From NCBI GenBank assembly GCA_019240525.1, contig JAFAYE010000001.1, positions 1,585,300-1,649,299 of the forward strand: 64,000 nt of DNA, given 5' to 3'. Both the position numbers and the translations under genes were made by a program. The stretch is from Candidatus Eremiobacterota bacterium (GTDB lineage: Bacteria > Vulcanimicrobiota > Vulcanimicrobiia > Vulcanimicrobiales > Vulcanimicrobiaceae). The notes beneath the pieces are model-generated. The model had not been told where the DNA came from, did no database searches, and worked only from the letters and a program-made list of their open reading frames with translations. Of the stretch, positions 49,711 to 61,208 are shown piece by piece (the stretch's first letter is position 1; each line of letters begins with the position of its first letter).

Positions 49711-50484
49711 CTAGCGTAAGACGCGCGCGTCGGCGAGCGCGATCGTTTCGTGCTTGCCATCATCGCGAAGAACGCGTAACGCTCCGCGGTCTCCCAAGCC
49801 TTGTGCGATCGCTTCGAAGTTTCGGCGGTCGCCGTCGAGGGCGAGGCGATAGCGCCGGCCGGGCATCTCGGCGGCGTGGTTCCACGCCGCGCTCACGCGC
49901 TCGGGCTGGTCGAGCATGAAGAGCGAGCGGTCAAACTCCCGCAAGATGCTTGCGAGCAGTCCGGCACGTTCGGGTGCGGCGACGTCGTCGCAATATGCCG
50001 CCGGCGGCTGGATGCCCGGGTCGACTGCCGGGCGGCGCACGTTCACCCCCACGCCGCACGCGACCCGTGCCGACGGGCCGCTCACCGACGATTGGCACAA
50101 CACGCCGGCGACTTTTCCTTCGCCAATCAACAAGTCATTGGGCCATTGCAGCGTCACTTGCACGCCCCAGGTGATAAGCGCCGCACGCACCGCCAGCGCC
50201 GACCAATACGGCACGACCCAAAGCCGGTCGGTGTCGATGCTGCGAGGCAAGATCGTCGTGAAGAGGAGTGCCGTTCCCGCCGGCGCCAACCAGACGCGGC
50301 CTTTCCGGCCTGTACCGCGCCGCTGATACTCGGCAACGATGGTATGCCCGCGCAACGGAGCTTGTTCGAGCAGCGCCGCGGCGTCGGCATTCGTGCTTTC
50401 GGTCTCTTCGAGATACTCGATCGAACCGAAAGCCGTCTCTGCAAGCTCGCGCGCTACCCGCGCATACGGCCCCGCCTTGAACAT
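49711..50484 (-). CDS. birA: Biotin--[acetyl-CoA-carboxylase] ligase, catalytic form
   Basis: This 257-residue protein has the biotin ligase core: [37 protein letters not shown] (biotinyl-AMP loop GRKGRVW) and [20 protein letters not shown], followed by the C-terminal SH3-like domain. There is no N-terminal HTH, so it is the monofunctional type and not a repressor. It biotinylates acyl-CoA carboxylase carrier protein. It is divergent from ndk with a 59-bp gap. Confidence 0.92.
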   Translation of the reverse strand: MFKAGPYARVARELAETAFGSIEYLEETESTNADAAALLEQAPLRGHTIVAEYQRRGTGRKGRVWLAPAGTALLFTTILPRSIDTDRLWVVPYWSALAVRAALITWGVQVTLQWPNDLLIGEGKVAGVLCQSSVSGPSARVACGVGVNVRRPAVDPGIQPPAAYCDDVAAPERAGLLASILREFDRSLFMLDQPERVSAAWNHAAEMPGRRYRLALDGDRRNFEAIAQGLGDRGALRVLRDDGKHETIALADARVLR

Positions 50485-50543
50485 CGCTTTTTGCTTGTCG
50501 GAAACGTCGCGGACACCCTACCGCGGCCGTCGAAGAAGCCCCC

Positions 50544-53001
<2,458 letters not shown>

Positions 53002-53015
<14 letters not shown>

Positions 53016-53436
53016 GACGGGCGTCAAGGAGCCGGCGAACGAGTTGTATCGCCGGGATGCCGCCGCGAACCATGTAATCAAGCGGTGTCGCGCCGCGAAA
53101 GATCGGGTTGCGATTCGCCAGCGTGACCCAGCGGTCGGCCAGCGCTTTACTGTGAAGGATGTTGAGCGCCTTGAAAATGCCGATGAAGTAGGAGATTCGA
53201 AGCATCGTATCGGCGTCGACGGTGCGTCGCGGCGATTTTTTCATCGCATAATACGTGCTGCTTGGGACGCCGCCCAAGAGCCGCATCGCGTCCTCATCGC
53301 GCAAATCCCAAGCCTTGGCGATGTTGAAGAAGGCCTTCAGGGCCGATGGCCCCAGCCGCCGGCGCTCCTCCGGTGCACTGAGGTCGACGGGATCGGCCGC
53401 GGTGTAGCGGGTTTCCGGATAGGCGAGTACGGTCAT
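53002..53436 (-). CDS. Xre/MbcA/ParS-type antitoxin
   Basis: This 144-residue protein has a helical Xre-like N-terminal DNA-binding part (FFNIAKAWDLRDEDAMRLLG, GVPSSTYYAMKKSP) and a C-terminal toxin-binding region (ALADRWVTLANRNPIFRGAT, PLDYMVRGGIPAIQLVRRLL) typical of DUF2384. It would block the RES toxin and repress the shared promoter, whose palindromic operator lies just upstream. The ATG at 53436 follows a weak ribosome site. Confidence 0.86.
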
Positions 53437-53451
53437 TGCATTGGTCCCTTA

Positions 53452-53486
53452 TTGGAGATAATACTCTCCAAAACCGGAGATTGCAA
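53452..53486 (-). promoter_or_regulatory. Toxin-antitoxin promoter overlapped by palindromic operator
   Basis: On the minus strand, -35 TTGCAA (53481-53486) and -10 TATTAT (53458-53463) are separated by exactly 17 bp. A perfect 7-bp inverted repeat with a 6-nt spacer (TTGGAGA/TCTCCAA, 53452-53471) covers the -10. A second, shorter repeat (TCTCC/GGAGA) lies in the promoter spacer. This fits autorepression by the Xre-type antitoxin. Binding is inferred. Confidence 0.72.
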
Positions 53487-53497
53487 CTATCGCCGAC

Positions 53498-54037
53498 CTA
53501 TAATTGCGAGCGATCCTTCACGGCACTCTCGGCTTCTTCCATTTTTTCGATGGCCGTTTTGAGGTCGATTGCTTCCGCCATTTGGCGTGCCTCTTCGTCG
53601 TGGCGATCCGGCAAGGACGGATCGTCCTGGCGAAGCTCCTCCAACAGAGCGATGATTTTCGCGGTGCGTTCTTCGTTGGCCAGCGAGAGCTGCAAGGTCA
53701 GCTGAGCGCGCTTTTCCGCGATCGTGCCTTGGCGGTTCTCGGTGATCAAAATGAAGGAGGCCATGACGAGCGAGAGCGCGCCCATGAGGAGCTGCAAAAT
53801 TGGAAAGCTCGCCGCGTCGAACCGCCCATGGCGCGCGAGCAGGGTATCGACGCCAATCCAAACGGCAATGAATCCCACAACGGCATAGGCAAACCACGGC
53901 CGGCCGATCCGGTCGGTGAGCCATTCGATGCCAAGTTGCGACCGAGGAAGCTCTTGAAGGTGTTGGGCTTGCACGTCGGCCAGCGATTGCACGGCGCGGT
54001 CGAGCGGTGCCTGGGCCGACTTATTGTTCTTTACCAT
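53498..54037 (-). CDS. DUF1003 membrane protein
   Basis: This protein has 179 residues from MVKNNKSAQ. A soluble N-terminus (LGIEWLTDRIGRP) leads to two membrane helices (FAYAVVGFIAVWIGVDTL and LQLLMGALSLVMASFILI). The stretch ENRQGTIAEKRAQLTLQLSL and a coiled-coil C-terminus (MAEAIDLKTAIEKMEEAESA) follow. The two helices plus N-R-Q.. A-E-K-R-A motif are the DUF1003 signature. The function is unknown; related cyanobacterial proteins are membrane-anchored. It ends about 60 bp before the start of the toxin-antitoxin operon. Confidence 0.85.
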   Translation of the reverse strand: MVKNNKSAQAPLDRAVQSLADVQAQHLQELPRSQLGIEWLTDRIGRPWFAYAVVGFIAVWIGVDTLLARHGRFDAASFPILQLLMGALSLVMASFILITENRQGTIAEKRAQLTLQLSLANEERTAKIIALLEELRQDDPSLPDRHDEEARQMAEAIDLKTAIEKMEEAESAVKDRSQL

Positions 54038-54095
54038 ACCATTGGCTTTCCCAAAACGGAAAGTGCGCCCAGCCGCGGGAAGCAAAACCAAGCTG

Positions 54096-54167
54096 GGGCC
54101 TGTAGCTCAGCGGTAGAGCGGCCGGCTCATAACTGGTTGCGCGTAGGTTCGAATCCTACCAGGCCCA
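54096..54167 (+). tRNA. tRNA with CAT anticodon (elongator Met or Ile2)
   Basis: A 72-nt cloverleaf has acceptor stem GGGCCTG/CAGGCCC, D-arm GCTC...GAGC, anticodon loop CTCATAA (CAT at 54128-54130) and T-arm GTAGG-TTCGAAT-CCTAC. CCA is not encoded. The anticodon stem lacks the three G:C pairs of initiator tRNA and the first acceptor pair is G:C, so it is an elongator Met or a lysidine-modified Ile tRNA. Confidence 0.93.
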
Positions 54168-54201
54168 GATATATCTGACGTACTCGAGAGAGGAGGTCCC
54201 A

Positions 54202-54486
54202 ATGGCGGAAACCGCAGCCGCAACGATCGCGGAACTGCTACACCAAGTCGGTGAGACCCACCACATCGTGTTTTCCGACACGGACGGCAATGACGACGAC
54301 TGGGCGACGTTTTACTCCGACTGGCTGCTCGCGCATTCCAAGTTGCCGGCGCTTCTCGCTCGGCGTCCCGTTCGCAGTCATCTCACGCGCGATTTGGTCG
54401 AGCTCGACGAGCAATACACCGCTCAAAGCCCGTCAGAACCGTGGCCCGCGTGGTACGCACAACGGCTGATCGCGAAGTACGGCTAA
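54202..54486 (+). CDS. Conserved small protein, unknown
   Basis: This 94-residue acidic cytoplasmic protein has a strong ribosome site (GAGGAGG before the ATG). Sequence features are TIAELLHQVGETHHIVFSDT, DDDWATFYSDWLLAHSKLP, and a Trp/Tyr-rich end PWPAWYAQRLIAKYG. I have seen similar small proteins with the D-D-W-A..Y..WLL and P-W-P-x-W-Y-A patterns in actinobacterial genomes, without known function. It lies directly between the tRNA and the phosphoesterase gene. Confidence 0.7.
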   Translation: MAETAAATIAELLHQVGETHHIVFSDTDGNDDDWATFYSDWLLAHSKLPALLARRPVRSHLTRDLVELDEQYTAQSPSEPWPAWYAQRLIAKYG

Positions 54487-54490
54487 GCAG

Positions 54491-57310
54491 ATGACATCCG
54501 GGTGTCCGATTGTAAGAAGCGCGTCGCTGATTGCGCTGCTCTGCTGCATTGCGGCGTCGAGCGGTTCTGCGGAACTGCCGAACGGCCAAACGATCACGCC
54601 GCTTGCGGCGCCGGGTGCCTTGCAACTTCCATTGTCGACCGGCCTGCGCGCCGACGGCGACGCCGATGCAGCCGGCGCGACGTCGCTCGCGTTAAGCCCA
54701 GACGGCTCGACCTTGTTGCTGCTCACCAGCGGCTTCAACGCACAGTATTTTTATGCAGACGGCCGTGCCATTCGCTTTCCGGTGGCCGATCCGCTCACCG
54801 GCCTCGCTTCAAGCGTTACGACCGACGTAACGCAATGGATCTTCGTCTATCGCGTCGGGGCCGGCGGCGAATTGCAGTTTTCGCAGCACATTGCGATTCC
54901 TCAAGCGTTCGTAGGGCTCGCATGGGCACCCGACAGCCGGCACTTTTACGTTTCCGGCGGCATCGACGATCGCATAGCGGTTTACGCGCTGCAGAACGAT
55001 GCGTTCGAACTCGACCCGCCCGAAATTCTCCTCGGCCACAACAGCAACGCCAGTGCACCGCTGCCGCGCTACGATGGGGGAATCCTCGCTCAAACCGTCG
55101 CCGGCAAACGTGCTGCACAAGCGCTCGGCTTCAGCGCGATGAGCGCAGGACTTTCGGTAAGCGCTGACGGCCGGCGCCTGGCCGTTGCCAACATGCAAAA
55201 CGATTCGGTTTCGCTGATTGATACAGAGGCGCGCAAAGTCGTGAGCGAGATTCCGCTCTACCGGGCCGGCGAGACCCAACCGCACGGCGAGTATCCGTAT
55301 GGCGTCGCGGTGCTCGCCGCACCCGACGAACTGATGCAGCGAGTTTACGTCAGCTGCATGCGCGATGGCGAAGTTGACGTCGTACGATTCATCGCCGACA
55401 AGCCAACCATCGGTCGAATCGAAGTCGGCGGCGAACCGAATTCGATGCTGCTCTCGGCCGACCGGTCGCATCTGTACGTCGCCAACGGCGACCTCGACGA
55501 AGTCGACGTCATCGATACTGCAAGCGATGGCCTCGCGCAACGAATCAGCATCGACCGCCCGAATCAACACTATCGCGGCGCGAATCCGAACGCGCTCGCA
55601 CTGGACGAACGCGCGCAGCGGCTTTACGTTACGCTCGGCGGCGAAAACGCGGTGGCCGTGATCGATCTTGCGACGACCCGCCTCGTGGGCCGTATCCCGA
55701 CGGGGTGGTATCCGACGGCGATCGCGGCCTTCGCTGGGCGATTGGCCGTCGCCGACGCCAAAGGGCCGGCCGGGCCGAACCCCGGCATGTCGACCTTGCA
55801 TATGGATGCGGCCGATCGCGCGTTCAATCCAACGCACCGAAACGAATACGTTCTCTCGCTGGAAAAGGCAAATCTGCTTTCGATGCCGATTCCCAGCGAC
55901 GCCGATTTGGGCACGCTCAGCCGCACCGTCGACGCGAACAACCGATTTGCCCCGCATCCAGCGATGAGTGCGACGATCGCCGCGCTGCGCGGCAAGATCC
56001 AACACGTGATCTACGTCATGAAGGAGAATCGCACGTACGATCAAGTGCTGGGCGACCTCAAGGGAGCGGACGGCGATCCGCGCATCGTCGTCTTTCCTTA
56101 TCCTGTGACGCCGAATCACCACAACCTTGCCGCGCAATTCGTTACGCTCGACAACTTCGAAACCAGCGGCGACGTCAGCTCCGACGGCTGGAACTGGAGC
56201 CAGCAGGGCCGCGCAAACGAATTTACAATGCGCGTCGTGCCGCTCGCCTATGCAGCCGACGGCATCCCAAATGATTTCAACGGTCAGAACCGCGGCATCA
56301 CCACCGCGTATCCAGACGCCGGCGGTCACGATCAGTTCGATGCGCGAATCACGACGTTGCTCGATCCGACCGGTTCGTCGTCGATTCTACCCGGCAGTAA
56401 AGATATCGCCGCAACGGGCTACATTTGGGATTCGGTATTGGCTGCTGGAAAGAGCGTGCGTCACTACGGTATGTATGCCGACGCCACATACTATCAGCGC
56501 GGCACCCCGTTCTACATTCCGATCGTCCGTAATGCTTACTCGCAGCGAGTGCCTCAAGCTCCGCCGTCGCGCCAAGCGCTACTTGGCCGCAGCGATCTTT
56601 TTTATCGCGGCTGGGACCTCAATACGCCCGACCGCTATCGCTACGAAGAGTGGAAGCGCGAGTTTGACGGCTACGTCCGCCGCGGCGACCTGCCGGCGTT
56701 CGAATCGGTCGAACTAATGATGGATCACTTCGGGCAGTTCCAGAGCAACGTTGCCGGGCTCAACACCCCCGAGCTGCAAATTTCCGACAACGATTACGCG
56801 TTGGGGCGTCTCATCGAAGCCGTTTCGCACTCCCGATATTGGAAAGACACCGCGATCTTCGTGCTGGAAGACGACTCGCAGGCAGGCCCGGATCATGTCA
56901 ACCCGCACCGCTCGATTGCGTACGTGATCTCAGCCTACACGCGCCGGCATGCCGTCGTGCACGCGCGCTACAATACGATGACGATGCTCAAGACGATCGA
57001 AGAGTTGCTGGGCGTCGATTCACTGGGAATCTTTGACGCCAACGCGCCGGACATGGGCGATGCGTTCACCACGGCGCTCGACGTTGAGGATCGCTACGTG
57101 GCGACGATTCCAGGCGACCTCTGCCGGGCGCCGGTCGATCGCACGCTCATACCCGAATGCGCCTCGACCAATCGCCCGCGCACCGCTGCGGTGCAACTGC
57201 ACCACAATGGTGCGTGGTGGATTGCGCGGACCGCCGGCATGAACTTCAACCGGCCCGACGCCGTCGATCCGCGCCGTTTTAATGCATTACTGCAGTTTGG
57301 CTTGCGATAG
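54491..57310 (+). CDS. Exported YncE-like beta-propeller / phosphoesterase fusion
   Basis: This 939-residue protein has a signal peptide (SASLIALLCCIAASSGSAE). Residues about 40-470 form a YncE-like propeller with repeats such as LSADGRRLAVANMQNDSVSL and AVIDLATTRLVGRIPTGWYP. Residues about 500-900 form an AcpA/phospholipase-C-type phosphoesterase with IQHVIYVMKENRTYDQVLGD (Glu-Asn and Thr/Tyr metal-site motif), PNHHNLAAQFVTLDNF, TAIFVLEDDSQAGPDHVNPH and RSIAYVISAY. It probably hydrolyses phosphate esters or phospholipids outside the cytoplasm. The exact substrate is unknown. Confidence 0.9.
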   Translation: MTSGCPIVRSASLIALLCCIAASSGSAELPNGQTITPLAAPGALQLPLSTGLRADGDADAAGATSLALSPDGSTLLLLTSGFNAQYFYADGRAIRFPVADPLTGLASSVTTDVTQWIFVYRVGAGGELQFSQHIAIPQAFVGLAWAPDSRHFYVSGGIDDRIAVYALQNDAFELDPPEILLGHNSNASAPLPRYDGGILAQTVAGKRAAQALGFSAMSAGLSVSADGRRLAVANMQNDSVSLIDTEARKVVSEIPLYRAGETQPHGEYPYGVAVLAAPDELMQRVYVSCMRDGEVDVVRFIADKPTIGRIEVGGEPNSMLLSADRSHLYVANGDLDEVDVIDTASDGLAQRISIDRPNQHYRGANPNALALDERAQRLYVTLGGENAVAVIDLATTRLVGRIPTGWYPTAIAAFAGRLAVADAKGPAGPNPGMSTLHMDAADRAFNPTHRNEYVLSLEKANLLSMPIPSDADLGTLSRTVDANNRFAPHPAMSATIAALRGKIQHVIYVMKENRTYDQVLGDLKGADGDPRIVVFPYPVTPNHHNLAAQFVTLDNFETSGDVSSDGWNWSQQGRANEFTMRVVPLAYAADGIPNDFNGQNRGITTAYPDAGGHDQFDARITTLLDPTGSSSILPGSKDIAATGYIWDSVLAAGKSVRHYGMYADATYYQRGTPFYIPIVRNAYSQRVPQAPPSRQALLGRSDLFYRGWDLNTPDRYRYEEWKREFDGYVRRGDLPAFESVELMMDHFGQFQSNVAGLNTPELQISDNDYALGRLIEAVSHSRYWKDTAIFVLEDDSQAGPDHVNPHRSIAYVISAYTRRHAVVHARYNTMTMLKTIEELLGVDSLGIFDANAPDMGDAFTTALDVEDRYVATIPGDLCRAPVDRTLIPECASTNRPRTAAVQLHHNGAWWIARTAGMNFNRPDAVDPRRFNALLQFGLR

Positions 57311-57313
57311 TCT

Positions 57314-57751
57314 TTAGAGGTCGCCGCAGGAGACGTAGTGTTTGAGGTTAGCGGCGCTCTCGTGAACATTGATCGCGTAGTGCGCCTTCTTTAATTGCGC
57401 CAGGGTAACCCCGGGAAGGGTGGTCACGGACGTGCCGTTGACGACGTTGGAGAGGGCCTTCCACGGCGCCGGATTCAACTTCGCGCAGGTGCCTTGATGG
57501 ATGTGCGCCGGTTCTGAAGCTCCTGCCGGTTCGTTCTTGAGCGCGATCTTGACCTTTAACCCGCCGGATGTGTCGTTCAAGAAGGCTTGGCCATCTTGCT
57601 TCGAGCCATTCTGCGCCCCAAGATTGATGGTCATCGAATGAGCCGACATCGCATTGTCGATGTGGTTCATCGTGTTCGTGGCGGCGAGTCCCGACGCTGT
57701 CGCGGAAAGAAGAAATGCGAGGGCCGCCGCCCCGATCGATCGTAGGTTCAC
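57314..57751 (-). CDS. Exported small protein with His-containing motif, unknown
   Basis: This 145-residue protein has a signal peptide (RSIGAAALAFLLSATASGLA, cut near AAT). The mature part is a beta-rich domain with EPAHIHQGTCAKLNPAPW and HYAINVHESAANLKHYVSCG. The A-H-I-H...C and N-V-H-E-S segments recall the copper/zinc-superoxide-dismutase-like and CHRD families but do not establish enzyme activity. It converges on the phosphoesterase gene with a 3-bp gap. Confidence 0.65.
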   Translation of the reverse strand: MNLRSIGAAALAFLLSATASGLAATNTMNHIDNAMSAHSMTINLGAQNGSKQDGQAFLNDTSGGLKVKIALKNEPAGASEPAHIHQGTCAKLNPAPWKALSNVVNGTSVTTLPGVTLAQLKKAHYAINVHESAANLKHYVSCGDL

Positions 57752-57825
57752 TGAAAATCCTCCATATAAGAGCAGGCGAACATTCCCTTATTTACCACCC
57801 AGGGCGGCAGTTCTAACCCTGTCAT

Positions 57826-57883
57826 GCGAGCCTGTCGAAGCGCGAGCCTGTCTAAGGGTCGCCATGACTTGTCACCCTGAGCC
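57826..57883. repeat. Short intergenic direct repeats
   Basis: GCGAGCCTGTC occurs twice 16 bp apart (57826-57836, 57842-57852), followed by GTCACCCTGAGCC (57871-57883). The words resemble the dispersed CCTGAGCCTGTCGAAG-type intergenic repeat seen in many environmental bacterial genomes. They lie in the 167-bp gap before the CNB/TrxR-like gene; nothing else is seen there. Confidence 0.4.
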
Positions 57884-57918
57884 GCAGGCACTCCGTTCAA
57901 CGGCCGGAATCAGCCTGA

Positions 57919-59625
57919 ATGATTACCGCCGACACGCTCGCGCGGATCCCGCTCTTCGAATCGGCAGAGGAAGGCGCGCTGACGACAATCGTGGAGCGCA
58001 GCGCCGACGTTCGCGTTGCAGCCGGCGATTGGGCAGTCCTCGAGGGCGAAGCGGCTGCGTTTTACGTCGTTCTGAAAGGCAAACTCGAAATCGTGAAGGT
58101 CATCGGCGGCGCGGAGCACGTCGTCGATGTGGTGGAGCGGGGCGGATTCTTTGGCGAGGTGCCGTTGCTGCTCGGCTCGGGCTTTCTTTCGAGTATACGG
58201 GCGATCGAGCCGTCACGCTTGATGCGACTCGACGCGATCGAGTTTCACGAGCTCGTTGCGCGATGCCCGGACGCGAACCGGCAGATCTTGGCCTCGATGG
58301 CGCGCCGCATCATTGGACTGCAACATGCATCGATCGAAACGCCGGTGGCGACCGTCACGGTCATCGGCCATCGCTGGGATTTTGAATGTTACGATCTGCG
58401 TGATTTTCTTGGGCGCAATCACGTCGGATTCCGCTGGATCGATCCCGACCACGCCGGCGCCGCTAACGAGGCGAACCTCCCTGCCGACCTGCTCCACGGC
58501 GGGCGCTATCCCGTCGTGGTTTATCCGGACGGATCGCATGCAGTCGCACCATCGTATACCGAGCTTGCGCAACACCTCGGTTTGCAGACTGCACCGCATG
58601 AAACTATTTACGACGTAACAATTGTCGGCGCCGGCCCCGCTGGATTGGCGGCGGCGGTCTACGGCGCTTCCGAAGGCTTGCGGACCGTTCTCGTTGAGTC
58701 CCGCGCACCTGGCGGACAAGCCGGAACATCGTCGCGCATCGAAAACTATCTCGGTTTTCCGGCGGGAATCGCGGGTGACGACCTGAGCTCGCGTGCCTTT
58801 CGCCAAGCGCGTCGATTCGGTGCGGAGATTGTTATTACACGTCGAGCAGCAAAGATCGAGCCTCGTCAAGCGCCGAGCGTAACCCACGCGGTTCTCTTGG
58901 ATTGCGGCGATCGCATCGAAACCAAGGCGATCGTTCTCGCGATCGGTGTGACCTGGCGCCGGCTCTCCGTTCCGGGCATCGACGATCTGCTTGGGCGCGG
59001 CGTCTACTACGGCGCGGCGCGCACGGAGGCGCTGGGCGCACGCGGGAAAGACGTCTTTCTGGTCGGCGGCGGAAACTCGGCGGGACAAGCGGCGATGCTG
59101 TTCTCGGGCTACGCGCGCAGCGTGACCCTTCTCGTGCGCGGCGACAAGCTGGACTCGAGCATGTCGTACTATCTTATCGATGAGTTGCGGCGAAAAGAAA
59201 ACGTTCGCATCGAACTACAATGCGAGGTAACCGCCGTCGTCGGCACCAGCCATTTGGAATCGATCGAAGTGAAATACAAAGGCGGCGAACGAAAAAATCT
59301 GCGGGCCGACGCACTGTTCGTTTTGATCGGGGCCGAAGCAGAGACAGCGTGGCTGCCAAGCGAACTGATACGCGATTCGCTCGGCTTCATCTGCACCGGG
59401 CGCGACGTGGTCGACCTGCTACGCTCTGACGGCGCGAGAACGCGGGATCCATACCTGCTGGAAACAAGCATTCCCGGCATCTTCGCGGTGGGCGACGTTC
59501 GCCACGGTTCGATGAAGCGCGTCGCCTCGTCCGTCGGGGAGGGAAGCATGGCAATCGCGCTCGTCCATCAGTACATTAGCGAGCTTTCGCCCACGGCCAT
59601 TGACAGCGCGCGCAACGCTGGGTAG
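57919..59625 (+). CDS. Cyclic-nucleotide-binding domain fused to thioredoxin-reductase-like flavoprotein
   Basis: This 568-residue protein has an N-terminal cNMP-binding domain (residues 1-125, GDWAVLEGEAAAFYVVLKGK, GFFGEVPLLLG). A thioredoxin/glutaredoxin-like middle segment follows (TVIGHRWDFECYDLRDFLGR). The C-terminal FAD/NAD(P) module (residues about 230-560) has VTIVGAGPAGLAAAVYGA, SRIENYLGFPAG, VFLVGGGNSAGQAAM and the FAD-binding end GIFAVGDVRHGSMKRVASSV. The redox CxxC of thioredoxin reductase is replaced (GVYYGAARTEA), so it is not a classic TrxR. It may be an effector-gated NAD(P)H:flavin oxidoreductase. Confidence 0.87.
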   Translation: MITADTLARIPLFESAEEGALTTIVERSADVRVAAGDWAVLEGEAAAFYVVLKGKLEIVKVIGGAEHVVDVVERGGFFGEVPLLLGSGFLSSIRAIEPSRLMRLDAIEFHELVARCPDANRQILASMARRIIGLQHASIETPVATVTVIGHRWDFECYDLRDFLGRNHVGFRWIDPDHAGAANEANLPADLLHGGRYPVVVYPDGSHAVAPSYTELAQHLGLQTAPHETIYDVTIVGAGPAGLAAAVYGASEGLRTVLVESRAPGGQAGTSSRIENYLGFPAGIAGDDLSSRAFRQARRFGAEIVITRRAAKIEPRQAPSVTHAVLLDCGDRIETKAIVLAIGVTWRRLSVPGIDDLLGRGVYYGAARTEALGARGKDVFLVGGGNSAGQAAMLFSGYARSVTLLVRGDKLDSSMSYYLIDELRRKENVRIELQCEVTAVVGTSHLESIEVKYKGGERKNLRADALFVLIGAEAETAWLPSELIRDSLGFICTGRDVVDLLRSDGARTRDPYLLETSIPGIFAVGDVRHGSMKRVASSVGEGSMAIALVHQYISELSPTAIDSARNAG

Positions 59626-59643
59626 GGTGGGAAGGCAACTCTC

Positions 59644-59715
59644 GGCGCCATCGTCTATCGGTTAGGACACTGCCCTTTCAAGGCGGAAAGACGGGTTCGA
59701 TTCCCGTTGGCGCTA
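59644..59715 (+). tRNA. tRNA-Glu (TTC)
   Basis: A 72-nt cloverleaf has acceptor GGCGCCA/TGGCGCT (first pair G:U), anticodon stem CTGCC/GGCGG, loop CTTTCAA (TTC at 59677-59679) and T-arm ACGGG-TTCGATT-CCCGT. CCA is not encoded. Its 3' end faces a tyrosine integrase gene 94 bp away, making it the likely attachment site of the element to the right. Confidence 0.95.
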
Positions 59716-59809
59716 TTCCAAAACGCGTTATTCTATAAGGCTTTTCGCCCTCCAGACTCTCGTTAAGCCCTCGTTTCTAACATTTTTCTAACGGCTTGAA
59801 AAGCGGAGA

Positions 59810-60985
59810 TCAGCCGGCTAGCGCGTCTAACGCGCTGGCCGCTGCCGCATCCCGGTCCGAATAGACATGCAAGTATCGCTCGGCCGTCACCCCAATAGTT
59901 GAGTGGCCGAGTCGTTTGCTGACGACTTCTAAGGGCACGCCGTTCTTAGCCAAGAGACTGGCGTGAGTGTCCCGTAGGTCGTGCAGGCTGAATGGCTTTA
60001 CCTCGGCTCGTTTAGCCAGTCGCTTGACCGCCGCGGTGTAGCACCAAGGCGTGACGAGCGAGCCGTCTGGTCGAGCGAATACGAGATCGCTCTCCGCGTA
60101 ATTCTTGCCGAGTGCTCCGCGTTCCAGTTCTTGCGCGCAGCGGTGCTTCGCCAAGATTGAAACAAGCGGTGCAGGCAGCGCGATCGTGCGAGCCTTACCG
60201 TTTTTTGGACCTTTGAAGAAGCATCCGGCGGTTTTGGTATCAGCGAGTGACCGGCGTATCGTGACCGACTTAGCGACCAGGTCGAGATCGCTCCAACGAA
60301 TCGCGAGCGTTTCGCCCCTACGTGCTCCAGTGTAGATACTGAAAGCGACGGCAGGCGCGAACCACGGCTCCGCTGTCAGATACGACCGCTTGAACGATCG
60401 ACCCGACGGAGTCCTAGCGGCTTGGAGAAGTCGCTTTATCTCGTCTTCGCTGAGAGCGTTAGGTTCAGGCTTGGGAGCTTTTGGCAAATCCTCCGAAGGA
60501 ATGAGTGTCGCCACGTTTCGAGTGACGAGATCGCACCTGACGCCAAAGTTCAGGACGCAACGGATGAGATCGTGGGCGTGGCGCGCCGTGCGGCCCGAGA
60601 CAGGTGTTTTGCCGCTCCCGTTGACCAGCAGCTTGCAATAGGCATTAGCGAGATCGCTTTGGCGCATATCTCGCACCTTTATGTCACCGAGCTTCGGGAT
60701 GATGTAGAGCCTTGCTAGCATCGCATATCGTTCGTAAGTAGAGACAGCTAGAGTTAGCTTCTTTTTCTCCATAAACTCGTCTAGCAGTTGCTTCAAGGTT
60801 AGATTCGGATTGCATACCTGCTCACCGCCGTGCGCTTCTGCTTCGAGCTTTGCAAGTTTAGCTTCGGCCTCCGTTTTGTCTAGATCGTAGAACGTGCCGG
60901 TTAGCTGCTGCCGCTTGCCGTTGACTCTCGGACCTTCGTAGGCGTAACGGTAGCGTTTGGGCCCGACTCGTTTCAAGTACCCCAT
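59810..60985 (-). CDS. int: Tyrosine recombinase / integrase
   Basis: This 391-residue protein has an AP2-like N-terminal arm-binding part (MGYLKRVGPKRYRYAYEGPR, GTFYDLDKTEAEAKLAKLEA) and a SAM-like core-binding domain (EFMEKKKLTLAVSTYERYAM). The catalytic domain has Arg in YTGARRGETLAIRW, HxxR in SLHDLRDTHASLLAKNG, H in KRLGHSTIGVTAERYLHVY and the Tyr nucleophile in ERYLHVYSD. It points towards the tRNA-Glu gene and would integrate the element there. Confidence 0.95.
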   Translation of the reverse strand: MGYLKRVGPKRYRYAYEGPRVNGKRQQLTGTFYDLDKTEAEAKLAKLEAEAHGGEQVCNPNLTLKQLLDEFMEKKKLTLAVSTYERYAMLARLYIIPKLGDIKVRDMRQSDLANAYCKLLVNGSGKTPVSGRTARHAHDLIRCVLNFGVRCDLVTRNVATLIPSEDLPKAPKPEPNALSEDEIKRLLQAARTPSGRSFKRSYLTAEPWFAPAVAFSIYTGARRGETLAIRWSDLDLVAKSVTIRRSLADTKTAGCFFKGPKNGKARTIALPAPLVSILAKHRCAQELERGALGKNYAESDLVFARPDGSLVTPWCYTAAVKRLAKRAEVKPFSLHDLRDTHASLLAKNGVPLEVVSKRLGHSTIGVTAERYLHVYSDRDAAAASALDALAG

Positions 60986-60986
60986 G

Positions 60987-61208
60987 TTAGGCGTGTCCTT
61001 TCACGGGGGTTCCGGTCGCCACGGGTTCGCCGGAGCGTGCCAAGAACTCCCGCACGCCTTGCCGCGGCACGAGGAACTTTTGCCCGAGCCGGATGCTCGG
61101 GATTGCCCGGCTCTTAAGCAGCTCGTACGTCCTGTTGCGACCCAAGCGCAGAAACTCCTGAAGCTCCTTAACCGTGAGGAGGTCAGGAAGATCGTCAAAG
61201 TGAGTCAC
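60987..61208 (-). CDS. xis: Excisionase-like HTH protein
   Basis: This 73-residue MerR/excisionase-family DNA-binding domain contains LLTVKELQEFLRLGRNRTYE, LLKSRAIPSIRLGQKFLVPR and QGVREFLA. This is the winged-helix pattern of helix_turn_helix 17/Xis proteins. The GTG start overlaps the TraF-like stop (GTGA), and the gene ends 1 bp before the integrase ATG. It probably directs excision or regulates int. Confidence 0.88.
   Translation of the reverse strand: MTHFDDLPDLLTVKELQEFLRLGRNRTYELLKSRAIPSIRLGQKFLVPRQGVREFLARSGEPVATGTPVKGHA

Noticed and set aside
54096-54167. Initiator tRNA-fMet
   Set aside because: Anticodon is CAT, but the acceptor has a normal G:C first pair and the anticodon stem lacks three G:C pairs.
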